Shown here piece after piece: positions 44,143 through 52,665 of a stretch of DNA of 64,000 nucleotides. A program made the translations under genes and the position numbers. Each line of letters opens with the position of its first letter. The first letter of the stretch is position 1. The stretch covers positions 106,364 through 170,363 of the forward strand of contig JAMPFT010000005.1 in the NCBI GenBank assembly GCA_023664305.1, written 5' to 3'. Under the pieces are notes generated by a model. That model searched no databases, was not told the DNA's origin, and saw nothing but the letters and a program-made list of their open reading frames with translations. This DNA comes from a bacterium. GTDB taxonomy: Bacteria > Bacillota > Clostridia > Lachnospirales > Lachnospiraceae.

Positions 44143-44619
44143 ATGACCGAGAATTATCTGAATGTCCTGGAGGACAGCCTGCAGAAGAAATTACAGGTTC
44201 TGGCGAAGATACGCGAATACAATCAGCGCCAGGAGGAGCTGTTTTGCTCGGATAACGTGGAGATGGAGCAGTTCGACGGATACGTCGAAGAAAAGGGCGC
44301 GCTGATCGACGAGATTGCGGCTCTTGACAACGGCTTTGAAACACTGTACGGAAAAGTGGCGGAGGAACTGAAGGACAATCGGGAGAAGTATGCGGAACAG
44401 ATCCGGAGACTGCAGGGGCTTGTGAGCCGGGTGACGGAGGAGAGCGTCAGTATCCAGGCTCAGGAAGCCCGCAACAAAAAGCTGGTGGAGGATTATTTCC
44501 GCAAACAGAAGCTCAACATCGGTCAGAGCCGTAAAAACTCAAAGGCGGCATTCGACTACTACAGGAATATGAGTCAGGCCAATATGGTACAGGCTCAGTT
44601 CATGGACAACAAGCAGTAA
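44143..44619 (+). CDS. FliT/FlgN-like flagellar export chaperone
   Basis: A 158-residue, all-helical, charged protein. The position directly after fliS corresponds to fliT in Bacillus (chaperone of FliD); the heptad pattern and length resemble FlgN/FliT. ATG 44143 follows GAGAGGC; ATG 44131 is an alternative giving four more residues. A terminator follows 50 bp later. Confidence 0.7.
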   Translation: MTENYLNVLEDSLQKKLQVLAKIREYNQRQEELFCSDNVEMEQFDGYVEEKGALIDEIAALDNGFETLYGKVAEELKDNREKYAEQIRRLQGLVSRVTEESVSIQAQEARNKKLVEDYFRKQKLNIGQSRKNSKAAFDYYRNMSQANMVQAQFMDNKQ

Positions 44620-44669
44620 AAAGGGGAATGCGACAGGGTCCGTGAATACAATCCGATTGACTTTGCGAA

Positions 44670-44706
44670 AGAAGCTTGTGCGTTCACGGCGCAGGCTTCT
44701 TTTTTA
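44670..44706 (+). terminator. Rho-independent terminator of the flaG-fliD-fliS unit
   Basis: AGAAGCTTGTGC pairs with GCGCAGGCTTCT (two G-T pairs), followed by six T. Confidence 0.85.
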
Positions 44707-44714
44707 ATTCATGA

Positions 44715-44810
44715 CAATAGAATTTTCGCGAAGCGTGAATTCTATTGTTTTATAGAAACTTTGCCGCGGCTTGGGAAGAATGCGGAACATTCCTCTAAGC
44801 GATTTGCACG
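44715..44810 (+). repeat. Interspersed palindromic repeat, copy 2, with a CAATAGAAT hairpin
   Basis: CAATAGAATT (44715-44724) pairs with AATTCTATTG (44738-44747) around TTCGCGAAGCG. Then comes TATAGAAACTTTGCCGCGGC and the hairpin GAAGAATGC (44775-44783) with ACATTCCTC (44787-44795), which has two mismatches. The order and spacing match copies at 2551 and 54219. Confidence 0.7.
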
Positions 44811-44862
44811 GTAAATAATTTCGTACGGAATATTTGGAAAGAAGAGCAGGAGGACAGATTTT

Positions 44863-45477
44863 ATGAAAATACCGGAAGCACAGTCGATGTACCGGGCCTA
44901 CAGACAGGATCTGATCGAGCAGAGGAAGAGCCTGATCAGACAGCGCGACGAAGCGCAGCATAAATATGAGACGACGGGCGCGTCCGAATTTTCGGAGCAG
45001 GCCGCCACACTCCAGCTTTCCCTTGAGGCGACGCAGGAGAAATTCGATGCAAACCAGAAGGTGCTGGACGCGCTTATAGAGCGCTATGCCGCCGTCTGGA
45101 ACGCGGAGGTGGCAAAACAACAGGCGGATGCGACGGAAGACGCCGCTGCAGAGTACGCAAAAATCATGACCGTAGCCATGCGGATTTCCCGGGGCGATAT
45201 CGTCCCCTATACCGACGAAAAAAAGCTTTTAGAGGCCAGCCCCGATCTGTATCAGGCGGCCAAGAGCGCCCAGATGATGCACCAGCTGGACGAAAAACGG
45301 AAGAAACACGACTCCCTCTGGAAGGATGAGGAAGAAACGGAAGAGCAGTACGACCCGAAAGGAAAGGCGGACAACGCGGAAGCCCCGTTCGGTCTGCCCG
45401 AGATTCCGGAAACGGGAACCGCTGTATCGGAAATTACCGTATCAGAAATTGCACCAGAAATGACTGAATTGAGTTGA
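44863..45477 (+). CDS. Hypothetical helical cytoplasmic protein
   Basis: A 204-residue protein without signal or membrane segments. Residues 10-105 are a likely coiled coil (Glu/Gln/Arg-rich, EQRKSLIRQRDEAQHKYE); the remainder has a short conserved-looking stretch IMTVAMRISRGDIVPYTDEKKLLE and an acidic tail with T-V-S-E-I repeats. The ribosome site AGGAGGACAG fixes the start. Its location right behind the flagellar chaperones in the same orientation suggests a flagellum-linked role, but I do not recognise the family. Confidence 0.75.
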   Translation: MKIPEAQSMYRAYRQDLIEQRKSLIRQRDEAQHKYETTGASEFSEQAATLQLSLEATQEKFDANQKVLDALIERYAAVWNAEVAKQQADATEDAAAEYAKIMTVAMRISRGDIVPYTDEKKLLEASPDLYQAAKSAQMMHQLDEKRKKHDSLWKDEEETEEQYDPKGKADNAEAPFGLPEIPETGTAVSEITVSEIAPEMTELS

Positions 45478-45501
45478 CAGATACAAAATATTTGCTATAA
45501 T
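45474..45501 (+). promoter_or_regulatory. Strong sigma-A promoter
   Basis: Perfect TTGACA (45474-45479), 16 bp, perfect TATAAT (45496-45501). It overlaps the previous stop codon and points at the structured element at 45527. Confidence 0.8.
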
Positions 45502-45526
45502 CAAAATAAGCTTATTCAAAGAGCAT

Positions 45527-45589
45527 ATGTGAAAATCTAACCGACTGTTTCAACAGATCGTCTATGGCGTTCCGCCGACATTTTCACAT
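45527..45589 (+). ncRNA. Structured leader or small RNA candidate (three-way junction)
   Basis: ATGTGAAAAT (45527-45536) pairs perfectly with ATTTTCACAT (45580-45589). Inside are CGACTGT with ACAG-A-TCG around TTCA, and GGC/GCC flanked by GTC/GAC. It begins about 20 bases after the expected transcript start of the strong promoter. No T-run follows, so it is more likely a leader than a finished small RNA. Confidence 0.45.
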
Positions 45590-45600
45590 CGAAAAATTGA

Positions 45601-46026
45601 AAGGTCGGCGGAGAGGAGCTTGCGACGCTGTTACGTTACTTCCGGCAGAGCACGGAGGAGAATGCGGTAGACGACGTCACGCGGGAGCTTCACGGTTATG
45701 TAAGCCGGGTGAAGGCAAAGCCGGAGGTGAGGGATAGGTTTATGGATTTTGAAGAATATATCTGGTATTTAAAGAAAGATCTGGCAGAAGATATCCGAAA
45801 AGAGTTGGCAGAAGAGGTTCGGAAGGAAACAGCAGAGAGAATTGAGAGAGAAAATACTGTTGTCAATATCTTGGAACTCCTTGAAGAGTATGGCGAAATT
45901 CCCGAATCGTTACGGCAGGAACTGGAGCAGACGCAGGATATCGAATTATTGAAGAAATACCTTAAGCTCGCGGCGAAAGCGGGGAGTGTTGAGGAGTTCG
46001 AGAAAATCAGGAAGGGACTTAATTAA
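45601..46026 (+). pseudogene. Truncated Rpn/PD-(D/E)XK transposase-like remnant
   Basis: After a stop at 45598 the frame is open to TAA 46024-46026 and encodes only the C-terminal part of a transposase-like protein: EELATLLRYFRQST, DDVTRELHGYVSRVK, FMDFEEYIWYLKKDL, then a charged coiled coil (KDLAEDIRKELAEEVRKE). The N-terminal nuclease core is missing. A GTG at 45709 could start a 105-residue product, but no ribosome site supports it. Probably a dead element next to the flagellin gene. Confidence 0.6.
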
Positions 46027-46136
46027 CGCCAGAGGGATTTTTGCCGAAGTAAATTCTGCTTTGAAATAAGTGGAGGTAGAATTTAGTTTGGCAAATGAGA
46101 CAAATGAGAAAATCTCAAAAAAATCAAATTTACCTC

Positions 46137-46163
46137 TAAACTTATTCGGAATTACTCCGATAT
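46137..46163 (+). promoter_or_regulatory. Sigma-28 promoter of flagellin
   Basis: TAAA (46137-46140), 15 bp, TCCGATAT (46156-46163): one mismatch to consensus. It gives a flagellin leader of about 190 bases. Confidence 0.85.
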
Positions 46164-46324
46164 ACTTATCAAGTAAAGCAAATGAACATTCATTCAAACA
46201 GATTTGAAGTTCAGGCTTTCTGATAGACCGAAGGCAATACGCACAGTTGTCCGAGGAATATCGTTACACCATTTATCGGGAAACCGGCAGGTGCGAGTCG
46301 GGGGAACGGTAACAAAAACATTGA

Positions 46325-46355
46325 CCGCAAGGAAGCGGCAAAAATTTCAAGGAGG
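46325..46355 (+). promoter_or_regulatory. CsrA-binding hairpin and second site at the flagellin ribosome site
   Basis: CCGC (46325-46328) and GCGG (46335-46338) close a six-base loop AAGGAA with the GGA exposed, the form CsrA prefers. A second site, CAAGGAGG (46348-46355), is the ribosome site itself. The pair, 16 bases apart, has the same layout as the two sites in the Bacillus subtilis hag leader. Confidence 0.7.
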
Positions 46356-46363
46356 AAATTACT

Positions 46364-47968
46364 ATGGTAGTACAACACAATTTGACAGCTATGAACTCCA
46401 ACAGAATGTTGGGTCTCACCACAAAAACTCAGGCTAAGTCAACTGAGAAACTTTCATCCGGTTACAAGATTAACAGAGCAGCAGACGATGCAGCAGGCCT
46501 TTCCATCAGTGAGAAGATGCGTAAGCAGATTCGTGGACTGACCCAGGCTTCCGCAAACGCTCAGGACGGTATCTCCGCAGTACAGACCGCTGAAGGCGCT
46601 CTGAACGAAGTGCAGGATATGCTCCAGAGAATGAACGAGCTGGCAGTTAAGGCGGCAAACGGCACCAACTCCGTTGACGACAGAGAGTACATCCAGAACG
46701 AGATCGACCAGCTGGTAACCGAGATCGACCGTGTTGCTGAAACCACGAAGTTCAACGAGACCTATCTGCTGAAGGGAAATAACCAGATTGACAAGGTGAA
46801 TACGGCGACCTATAAGGCAGGAGATGCACCTTCGTCCGCAACTCTTACGGCGGCTAAGCTGTATGAGGCAGATGGCACCACGGAGATTACCACTGTAGAT
46901 GAGTTAAAGGCTTATTTGGACGCCGATCCTGACGCAAAGGTGGTTAAGACTCCGGCTACTGTCACGGGAGGAACGGAAGCTAGTAATAATGCAACAACTG
47001 GCGATTATGAATATACTGCGGCAGCTTTTAAGGATCTTGCTAACGGGGCCGTTACCACCGCATACGCAAAGGATTCAGACGATCCCCTGACGGGTGATGC
47101 CCTTCTCGCTGCTGGGAAAGCGGGTACAGAATTGTATACTGCGGCTGCGACTGGCGGCGGACAGACAGGTACAGCTAAGGTAACATATACCGCAGCAACT
47201 GCAGCAGTAAATACTGGAAAGACGGTTGTTGATGAGGATGGGAAGACGTTGGATGCGGCGGGTATTATAGCGGCACTTGAAGCTGGCAAGAAAGTTTATA
47301 GCACTGCACCTACTAAAACCCCCGCAGTGGAAGCAACTGATGCTGACTATACCTATACTCCCGGCGGCGAGATTGCTCTGTATGACGTAAACGGCAATAA
47401 GATTTCCGAGAACGGACTTGACAGCTATCTTGACATCGCTGAAGACGGCACTGCAACCATCAAGGAGACCAAGGAGCTGTTCGCCGACAACAAGGGTCAG
47501 AATAAGGTAGAAGACGCAGATCTGGCAACCTATATCGAAGTAAAGGCTGAAAAGGTTGCAGCTCTGGATCTTGACCTCCATGTAGGCGCTGATGCGACGG
47601 AAAACAACCAGATTTCCATGAAGATCGAGTCGATGAGCGCAAGCGGACTGGGCGTAGACGGACTGAAGGTTGACGGCAAGACCGATGAGAATGCGCTGAA
47701 TGCGATTGAGACCGTTAAGGCTGCCATCCAGAGAGTTTCCACACAGCGTTCCGCTCTCGGTGCAATCCAGAACCGTCTGGAGCACACGATCAACAACCTG
47801 GATAACGTTGTAGAGAATACGACATCCGCGGAAGCTCAGATTCGTGATACGGATATGGCTACTGAGATGGTGAAGTACTCCAACAACAACATCCTGGCTC
47901 AGGCTGGTCAGGCAATGCTGGCTCAGGCAAACCAGAGCAACCAGGGCGTTCTGTCCCTGTTGGGCTAA
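46364..47968 (+). CDS. fliC: Flagellin
   Basis: A 534-residue filament subunit. The N-terminal D0/D1 (1-145) has [19 protein letters not shown] and the TLR5-type region [15 protein letters not shown]; the C-terminal D1/D0 (about 426-534) has [16 protein letters not shown] and ends [11 protein letters not shown]. The central 280 residues are a Thr/Ala-rich variable domain with different codon use, as expected of a surface-exposed hypervariable region. Controlled by a sigma-28 promoter and probably by CsrA/FliW. Exported with FliS. Start follows AAGGAGG. Confidence 0.95.
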   Translation: MVVQHNLTAMNSNRMLGLTTKTQAKSTEKLSSGYKINRAADDAAGLSISEKMRKQIRGLTQASANAQDGISAVQTAEGALNEVQDMLQRMNELAVKAANGTNSVDDREYIQNEIDQLVTEIDRVAETTKFNETYLLKGNNQIDKVNTATYKAGDAPSSATLTAAKLYEADGTTEITTVDELKAYLDADPDAKVVKTPATVTGGTEASNNATTGDYEYTAAAFKDLANGAVTTAYAKDSDDPLTGDALLAAGKAGTELYTAAATGGGQTGTAKVTYTAATAAVNTGKTVVDEDGKTLDAAGIIAALEAGKKVYSTAPTKTPAVEATDADYTYTPGGEIALYDVNGNKISENGLDSYLDIAEDGTATIKETKELFADNKGQNKVEDADLATYIEVKAEKVAALDLDLHVGADATENNQISMKIESMSASGLGVDGLKVDGKTDENALNAIETVKAAIQRVSTQRSALGAIQNRLEHTINNLDNVVENTTSAEAQIRDTDMATEMVKYSNNNILAQAGQAMLAQANQSNQGVLSLLG

Positions 47969-48009
47969 GCCAAGTAGCTGTTAATTGAACGATGTAATGT
48001 AAGAACTGA

Positions 48010-48040
48010 CGCTCCGGCCTTTTAAGGCCGGGGCGTTTTT
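48010..48040 (+). terminator. Rho-independent terminator of flagellin
   Basis: CCGGCCTT (48014-48021) pairs with AAGGCCGG (48024-48031), then GGCGTTTTT. Confidence 0.88.
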
Positions 48041-48115
48041 CTGTGGCAAACTTTTCTGTGGCAAACTTTTCTGTGGCAAACTTTTCTGTGGCAAATTTTC
48101 CTGTGACAGCAAAAT
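48041..48115 (+). repeat. 15-bp tandem repeat, CTGTGGCAAACTTTT
   Basis: Four near-perfect units at 48041, 48056, 48071 and 48086 and a decayed fifth at 48101. It follows the flagellin terminator directly. No spacers, so not a CRISPR. A slippage-prone array. Confidence 0.88.
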
Positions 48116-48121
48116 TTGTTC

Positions 48122-48150
48122 TTGCAATAGCGGGCAAAATATGATACAAT
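48122..48150 (+). promoter_or_regulatory. Promoter of the Rpn-family gene
   Basis: TTGCAA (48122-48127), 17 bp, TACAAT (48145-48150). Downstream, CATCTGA is repeated three times near 48216-48237. Confidence 0.55.
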
Positions 48151-48253
48151 TCATTTAAAGAAAATCACATCTTCATCAGGCAGGACATTCTGTTTTCGGC
48201 GGCTGCGCCGGTATCATCTGACATCTGACATCTGACGTTCTCGTAATAGTCGA

Positions 48254-48288
48254 TCCCTGCTTGAGATCATACCGTAAAAAAGCAGGGA
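48254..48288 (+). promoter_or_regulatory. Stem that covers the ribosome site of the next gene
   Basis: TCCCTGCTT (48254-48262) pairs perfectly with AAGCAGGGA (48280-48288); the GGGAGAG ribosome site (48285-48291) lies partly in the 3' arm. Confidence 0.45.
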
Positions 48289-48300
48289 GAGTATCGGAAT

Positions 48301-49359
48301 ATGGGAGCACCCGACGTTGCGCTTGGCGTCTATATGAACGATCCGGACAGGATCCGTTCCGTTTTGGAGTACTATCTGGGGGAGAAACTGCCGGGAGACT
48401 GGGAGTATCAGGAATTGAAAGGGCTGTACCCGGTGAGAAATTCCAAGGGGAAGCTGACTCACAGGCAGCGGGATCTGATCGGGAATGCGTATGCCTGGGG
48501 GACAGGCTTCCTGCTGGGTCTGGAGAATCAGGAGAAGATTAACCTGATCTTTCCCTGGCGGCTGATGAAACTGGACTGTCTGGCCTACCGGCATGAGATC
48601 GAAAAGGCCTGTGAGAAGAACCGGGATACCGGGAAGCGGTACGGGGAAGAGGACGATTTTCTGTACCGCTACGGGAAAGAAGTCCGGGTGAAGCCGGTCC
48701 TGAGCCTGATGCTGTACTGGGGGAAAAAGAATTGGAAGCGTCCCCTGTCGCTCCGTGAGATGACGGAGGATATTTCCGCCCTTCCGCCGAAGCTGCAGCA
48801 GCTGGCGGGGGACTATCGGGTATCGATGATCCACATGCGGCAGATTCCGGAGGAGGCGCTTCAGGAGATGGATTCCGACCTGAAATATGTGCTTGGGATC
48901 ATGAAGTACACGAGGTCGTCCAGGAAATATGAGTCGTATATCCGTGAGAACAGGGAGTTTTTTGAGAGGATCCCGAGGAGTGCGCTGGATGTGATCGACG
49001 TATGTACGAATATAAAGGATATCCGGAAGCATCTGCGGTTTGTGCTGGCGGAGGGAAAGGAAGAGGAGGAAGCGGATATGTGTTACGCGCTGGATCAGAT
49101 ACAGAGGAATGCGGAGAAAAAGGGAAGAAAGCAGGGGCAAAAGGAAGGCAGGCAGGAAGGACTACGCCGGGGAAAGCAGGAAGGGATTCGTCAGGGAAAG
49201 CAGGAAGGGCTACGTCAGGGAATGCAGGAAGGGATACAGCAGATGAGCGAACTGATTCGGCGTCTGCTTGCGGACGGAAGGCAGGAGGAACTGGCGCAGG
49301 CGGCGACGGACGTCATGTCGTGGCAGAAACTGCTTGCGGAATACCGGCTTGAAGGATAG
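48301..49359 (+). CDS. Rpn-family recombination-promoting nuclease/transposase-like protein
   Basis: A 352-residue protein of the large Lachnospiraceae Rpn-like family. The core contains GLENQEKI (73-80), where Glu75/Gln77 take the place of the (D/E)xK pair, PWRLM (85-89) and the following D/Y helix. The tail is a charged coiled coil ending in GKQEG/GMQEG repeats (about 280-315) whose codons form a 30-bp tandem repeat and could vary in number. Rpn proteins promote RecA-independent recombination in Enterobacteria; the same role here is inference. Starts at ATG 48301 behind GGGAGAG. Confidence 0.75.
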   Translation: MGAPDVALGVYMNDPDRIRSVLEYYLGEKLPGDWEYQELKGLYPVRNSKGKLTHRQRDLIGNAYAWGTGFLLGLENQEKINLIFPWRLMKLDCLAYRHEIEKACEKNRDTGKRYGEEDDFLYRYGKEVRVKPVLSLMLYWGKKNWKRPLSLREMTEDISALPPKLQQLAGDYRVSMIHMRQIPEEALQEMDSDLKYVLGIMKYTRSSRKYESYIRENREFFERIPRSALDVIDVCTNIKDIRKHLRFVLAEGKEEEEADMCYALDQIQRNAEKKGRKQGQKEGRQEGLRRGKQEGIRQGKQEGLRQGMQEGIQQMSELIRRLLADGRQEELAQAATDVMSWQKLLAEYRLEG

Positions 49360-49443
49360 AGCTGTTTTTAGGGTGTGGGCAGCGATAAACAGGAAATTGG
49401 CTATAGTTGCTAAAAGGCGATTTTGATATTATTCCGAATAATA

Positions 49444-49472
49444 TTGACTTTGTTCTTGAAAACCGGCATAAT
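49444..49472 (+). promoter_or_regulatory. Promoter of the AAA-ATPase-like gene
   Basis: TTGACT (49444-49449), 17 bp, CATAAT (49467-49472). Confidence 0.65.
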
Positions 49473-49503
49473 ATACTTGTAAAATTGTCGGGAGGTGCCA
49501 ATT

Positions 49504-51357
49504 ATGACTGATACGATGTCCGTAAAAGAAGCAGCACTGCGCTGGAATATAAGTGAACGCCGCATTTCATGCCTTTGTAATCAGGGAAGAATTGCCGGAG
49601 CTAAAAAAGCAGGACGTAGCTGGACTATTCCTGCCGATGCAGAAAAACCTGCCGATAATCGTATAAAAAGCGGGGTATATCAGAAAAAGAAAATACAATC
49701 AGACCTTCCGTTGCCGGTTGGCGTATCCGATTACCGTATTGCGTCTAAAGAATACTATTATGTAGATAAGACCATGCTTATCAAGGATTTTCTGGATGAA
49801 AGACCGATGGTATCGTTGTTTACCCGTCCCCGCCGTTTTGGTAAAACGCTTAATATGGATATGTTGCGTACTTTTTTTGAAAAAACGGATGAGGATACCT
49901 CTGTCTATTTCAGGGATAAACTGATTTGGAATCAGGGAGAAAAATATCGGAAGTATCAGGGTAAATATCCGGTCATTTTCATCACATTTAAAGATGTGAA
50001 AAAGGATACCTGGGATAAAACCTTAGACCATATTATTCAGATTATTACCGGAGAATACAAGCGTCACGCAGAGCTTGCAGGCAGCGAAATAATTCAGGAT
50101 AAAGATTATTACGAAAAAGTCATTGCCGGAACAACGGACAGGAATTTATTTGATTCTTCGCTGTATATGCTGTCAAAAATGCTGCACGAACATTACGGTA
50201 TTGCGCCTGTGGTCATCATCGACGAATACGATACGCCTATTCAACAGGGACATACACTGGGTTTTTACGATGAAGTTATCCTGTTTATGCGGAATTTGTT
50301 TTCAGGCGTCTTCAAAGATAATAAGCATTTATCTTACGGTTTCCTTACAGGCATTCTTCGTGTTGCAAAGGAAAGCATCTTTAGCGGCTTGAACAACCTG
50401 ACAATCAACTCTATTCTCGACAACAAGTACAGCGAATATTTTGGCTTTACTCCCGACGAAGTAAAAGAAATGGCGAAATACTATTCGGCGGAAGATAAAT
50501 ATGACGAGCTTTGCGAGTGGTATGACGGATACCGCTTCGGTAATTCGGAAATATTTAATCCGTGGTCTGTTATCAACTATTACAGAAATGATTGCCAGCC
50601 GAGAGCCTATTGGCAGGCAACCGGCAGTAATGAAATTATCGGTGAAGTGCTCTCGGAAATTGATGAAGACATTACCGATAAATTAAACAGATTGATACAG
50701 GGGAAAACGGTTGTTTCCGCTATTGATACCGGGGTTATTTATCCGCAGGTCAAAACTAATCCGTCTTCCGTTTTCAGTTTTCTGCTTGTTGCCGGATATT
50801 TAAAAGCGGTGAAAAGCAGTATGGCAGTAGGCGGCGATTTTATGTGCGAAATAGCGCTGCCAAACAAGGAAATATCTTATGTATATCGTAAAGAAGTGCT
50901 TCAGAAATTGGACTATATTATCCCGCAGTCGTCGGTTATTTCCGTCCAGGAAGCCCTCTACTCTGCGGACTCCGATATGCTGAAAAAACGCCTTGAAACA
51001 TTGCTTTTGCAGTCGGCAAGTTGTTTTGACACTGTAGGCGAAAGCTTCTATCACGGTTTTTTACTTGGACTCTGCGCCGCTTTGGAACCGTATAAAAGTA
51101 CATCCAATAAAGAATCCGGGAACGGGCGTTATGATATCCAATTGAGCCCGACAGCAAAGAAACTTCCCGGCATTATTATCGAGCTAAAGACGGAGAAAAG
51201 CTGTTCCGAAGAAAGGCTGAAAGAATTGGCGAAAACAGCTTTGAACCAGATTGAAGAAAAGAAATACGATACCGAGCTGAAATCGGCAGGGATTAACAAC
51301 ATCATTAAATATGGTGTTGCTTTCAGCGGCAAAAATGTTGCCGTTGCGGTGGGATAA
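49504..51357 (+). CDS. Helix-turn-helix AAA-ATPase-like protein with PD-(D/E)XK C-terminus
   Basis: A 617-residue protein from ATG 49504, eight bases after GGGAGG. Order: N-terminal excisionase-type helix-turn-helix (about 1-50, SVKEAALRWNISERRI), an AAA-ATPase_like domain (about 70-330) with Walker A RPRRFGKT (108-115) and Walker B VVIIDEYDTP, and a DUF1703/PDDEXK_9 nuclease-like domain (about 500-600) with GRYDIQLSP and IIIELK, the D...ExK pair. These proteins are frequent in gut Firmicutes and Bacteroidetes, often multicopy; function unknown, possibly mobile or defence-related. The added DNA-binding domain is unusual. Codons are AT-rich compared with the flagellar genes. Confidence 0.85.
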   Translation: MTDTMSVKEAALRWNISERRISCLCNQGRIAGAKKAGRSWTIPADAEKPADNRIKSGVYQKKKIQSDLPLPVGVSDYRIASKEYYYVDKTMLIKDFLDERPMVSLFTRPRRFGKTLNMDMLRTFFEKTDEDTSVYFRDKLIWNQGEKYRKYQGKYPVIFITFKDVKKDTWDKTLDHIIQIITGEYKRHAELAGSEIIQDKDYYEKVIAGTTDRNLFDSSLYMLSKMLHEHYGIAPVVIIDEYDTPIQQGHTLGFYDEVILFMRNLFSGVFKDNKHLSYGFLTGILRVAKESIFSGLNNLTINSILDNKYSEYFGFTPDEVKEMAKYYSAEDKYDELCEWYDGYRFGNSEIFNPWSVINYYRNDCQPRAYWQATGSNEIIGEVLSEIDEDITDKLNRLIQGKTVVSAIDTGVIYPQVKTNPSSVFSFLLVAGYLKAVKSSMAVGGDFMCEIALPNKEISYVYRKEVLQKLDYIIPQSSVISVQEALYSADSDMLKKRLETLLLQSASCFDTVGESFYHGFLLGLCAALEPYKSTSNKESGNGRYDIQLSPTAKKLPGIIIELKTEKSCSEERLKELAKTALNQIEEKKYDTELKSAGINNIIKYGVAFSGKNVAVAVG

Positions 51358-51453
51358 GGACAACTTGTTCCCTACCCCATCCTCCCCGCCCTTTTGTGCT
51401 TTATAGTACTGTTTCTGAATTGTATGCCCCTTAGTCCCTCTGCATGAAATCAA

Positions 51454-52311
51454 TTATACTGCCGCATTTGCATTTTGAAGGCGTAACAGTTCCTCCTCGG
51501 TAAAACCCGTAGCTTTCATAATCATTATTGTATCCGCACCTTCTTGTAATAAAATTTTGGCAATCTCTGTTTTTTCCTTTAATGCCCTTTGATTCCCATA
51601 TTCAATCTTTTCCTTCTCATACATCTGACCGATCTGTGTCATGTTGATTTTCCTCCTTACTTGCTCCATGTATTCCCTCTCAATAAACTTGTCGCTTGCC
51701 ACAATAACGCCGGAGAGAATAAATATCCGTTGTTCTTCGTCCTGCAGTAGTTCCGCCAGTTCCACCACCGTCTCCAGCATTTTCTGCTTTCCCTCAGATC
51801 CCGGAACTGTCAAGGGTAGGATTACCAGCTTCATCAGATCATCGTTGTCAAGGGATATACCCGATTGCAGTTTCTCCTGAATCCCACGCAGAGCGGTCTC
51901 ACCGTCTATATGCACCAGAAACGCCTGCTCGGTATGCAGGGTAAAACAGGCTGTTTCCAGATCCGGTTCCGCATAATTCACATCACCGGTATAAATCACG
52001 ATTAACCGCAGATTGAAATGCTCATCTTCCCTATAATATTTTTCCATTACCCGCGCTATGTAATTCAAGTATTTGATTTTACTTATCCTTTTATAGACCG
52101 ACTCATAATCCACAATCGCATAGGTTCCATCCTCTAAAAGAAACAGATTGTCAATGCTCTTTTCGTTTGCCGATATTTTGGGAAGATCTGTCGGCAATAG
52201 CTCACGAATGCGCGGAAGATCAATTCCATAGGCCGCAAAGCTTTTCTCTTTATAAGTCTGGCCCAAAATCTTAAATAAAATATCTTTGTTTTGGTAAACA
52301 ATTCCTTCCAT
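51454..52311 (-). CDS. Rpn-like PD-(D/E)XK protein
   Basis: A 285-residue protein when started at the ATG at 52311, behind AGGAG; a longer start at 52338 is possible. The core has Asp54 (SIDNLFLLED) and Glu70 in IVDYESVY, the D...E-x-x/V pattern, then LRLIVIYTGDV. Rest of the protein is helical with a C-terminal AKILLQEGADTIMIMKATGFTEEEL motif common in Rpn-type proteins. Opposite in direction to the AAA-like gene; the ends converge with a 96-bp gap in which I see no terminator. Confidence 0.7.
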   Translation of the reverse strand: MEGIVYQNKDILFKILGQTYKEKSFAAYGIDLPRIRELLPTDLPKISANEKSIDNLFLLEDGTYAIVDYESVYKRISKIKYLNYIARVMEKYYREDEHFNLRLIVIYTGDVNYAEPDLETACFTLHTEQAFLVHIDGETALRGIQEKLQSGISLDNDDLMKLVILPLTVPGSEGKQKMLETVVELAELLQDEEQRIFILSGVIVASDKFIEREYMEQVRRKINMTQIGQMYEKEKIEYGNQRALKEKTEIAKILLQEGADTIMIMKATGFTEEELLRLQNANAAV

Positions 52312-52394
52312 CTCTTTCTTCTCCTTGTATTTTAACACAAAATAGATGTTGTGTCATTTAAAAGCGACAAATTCTGCAAATTACTTCTCCGCCT

Positions 52395-52631
52395 TTACTC
52401 TTTTATTCCCTCTGCCAAAACCGGCTCATCATCAATAAAAATAAACACATCCTCAACCGTTGCCCCAAATTCTTTTGAAATATCCAGCGCCAATTTCAGA
52501 GAAGGATTGTACTGTCCGTTCTCCAGCCTCACAATAGTCTCTCGCCGCACCCCTACTTGTTCTGCTAACTGTTTTTGACTCATGGACAACTTTTCGCGGT
52601 ATGCCTTTATCCTTGTAATCATTTTTGACAT
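52395..52631 (-). CDS. Xre-family transcriptional regulator
   Basis: A 78-residue protein consisting of one Cro/C1 helix-turn-helix (MSQKQLAEQVGVRRETIVRLE, then NPSLKLALDISKEF) and a short acidic tail with DVFIFIDDEP. Small YgzD/PlcR-N-like regulators of this type commonly autoregulate. It lies 34 bp after a frameshifted gene on the same strand and may bind the palindrome at 53229-53244. Start at 52631; ATG 52622 is an alternative. Confidence 0.88.
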   Translation of the reverse strand: MSKMITRIKAYREKLSMSQKQLAEQVGVRRETIVRLENGQYNPSLKLALDISKEFGATVEDVFIFIDDEPVLAEGIKE

Positions 52632-52665
52632 ATTTTTTCAACACTTTCTTAAATCCGTTTTATCT

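Noticed and set aside
48041-48115. CRISPR array
   Set aside because: Units are head-to-tail with no spacers and no cas genes are present.
48216-48237. CATCTGA triplet repeat as a regulator-binding array
   Set aside because: Only three 7-bp units with no palindromic symmetry; chance or slippage is sufficient.
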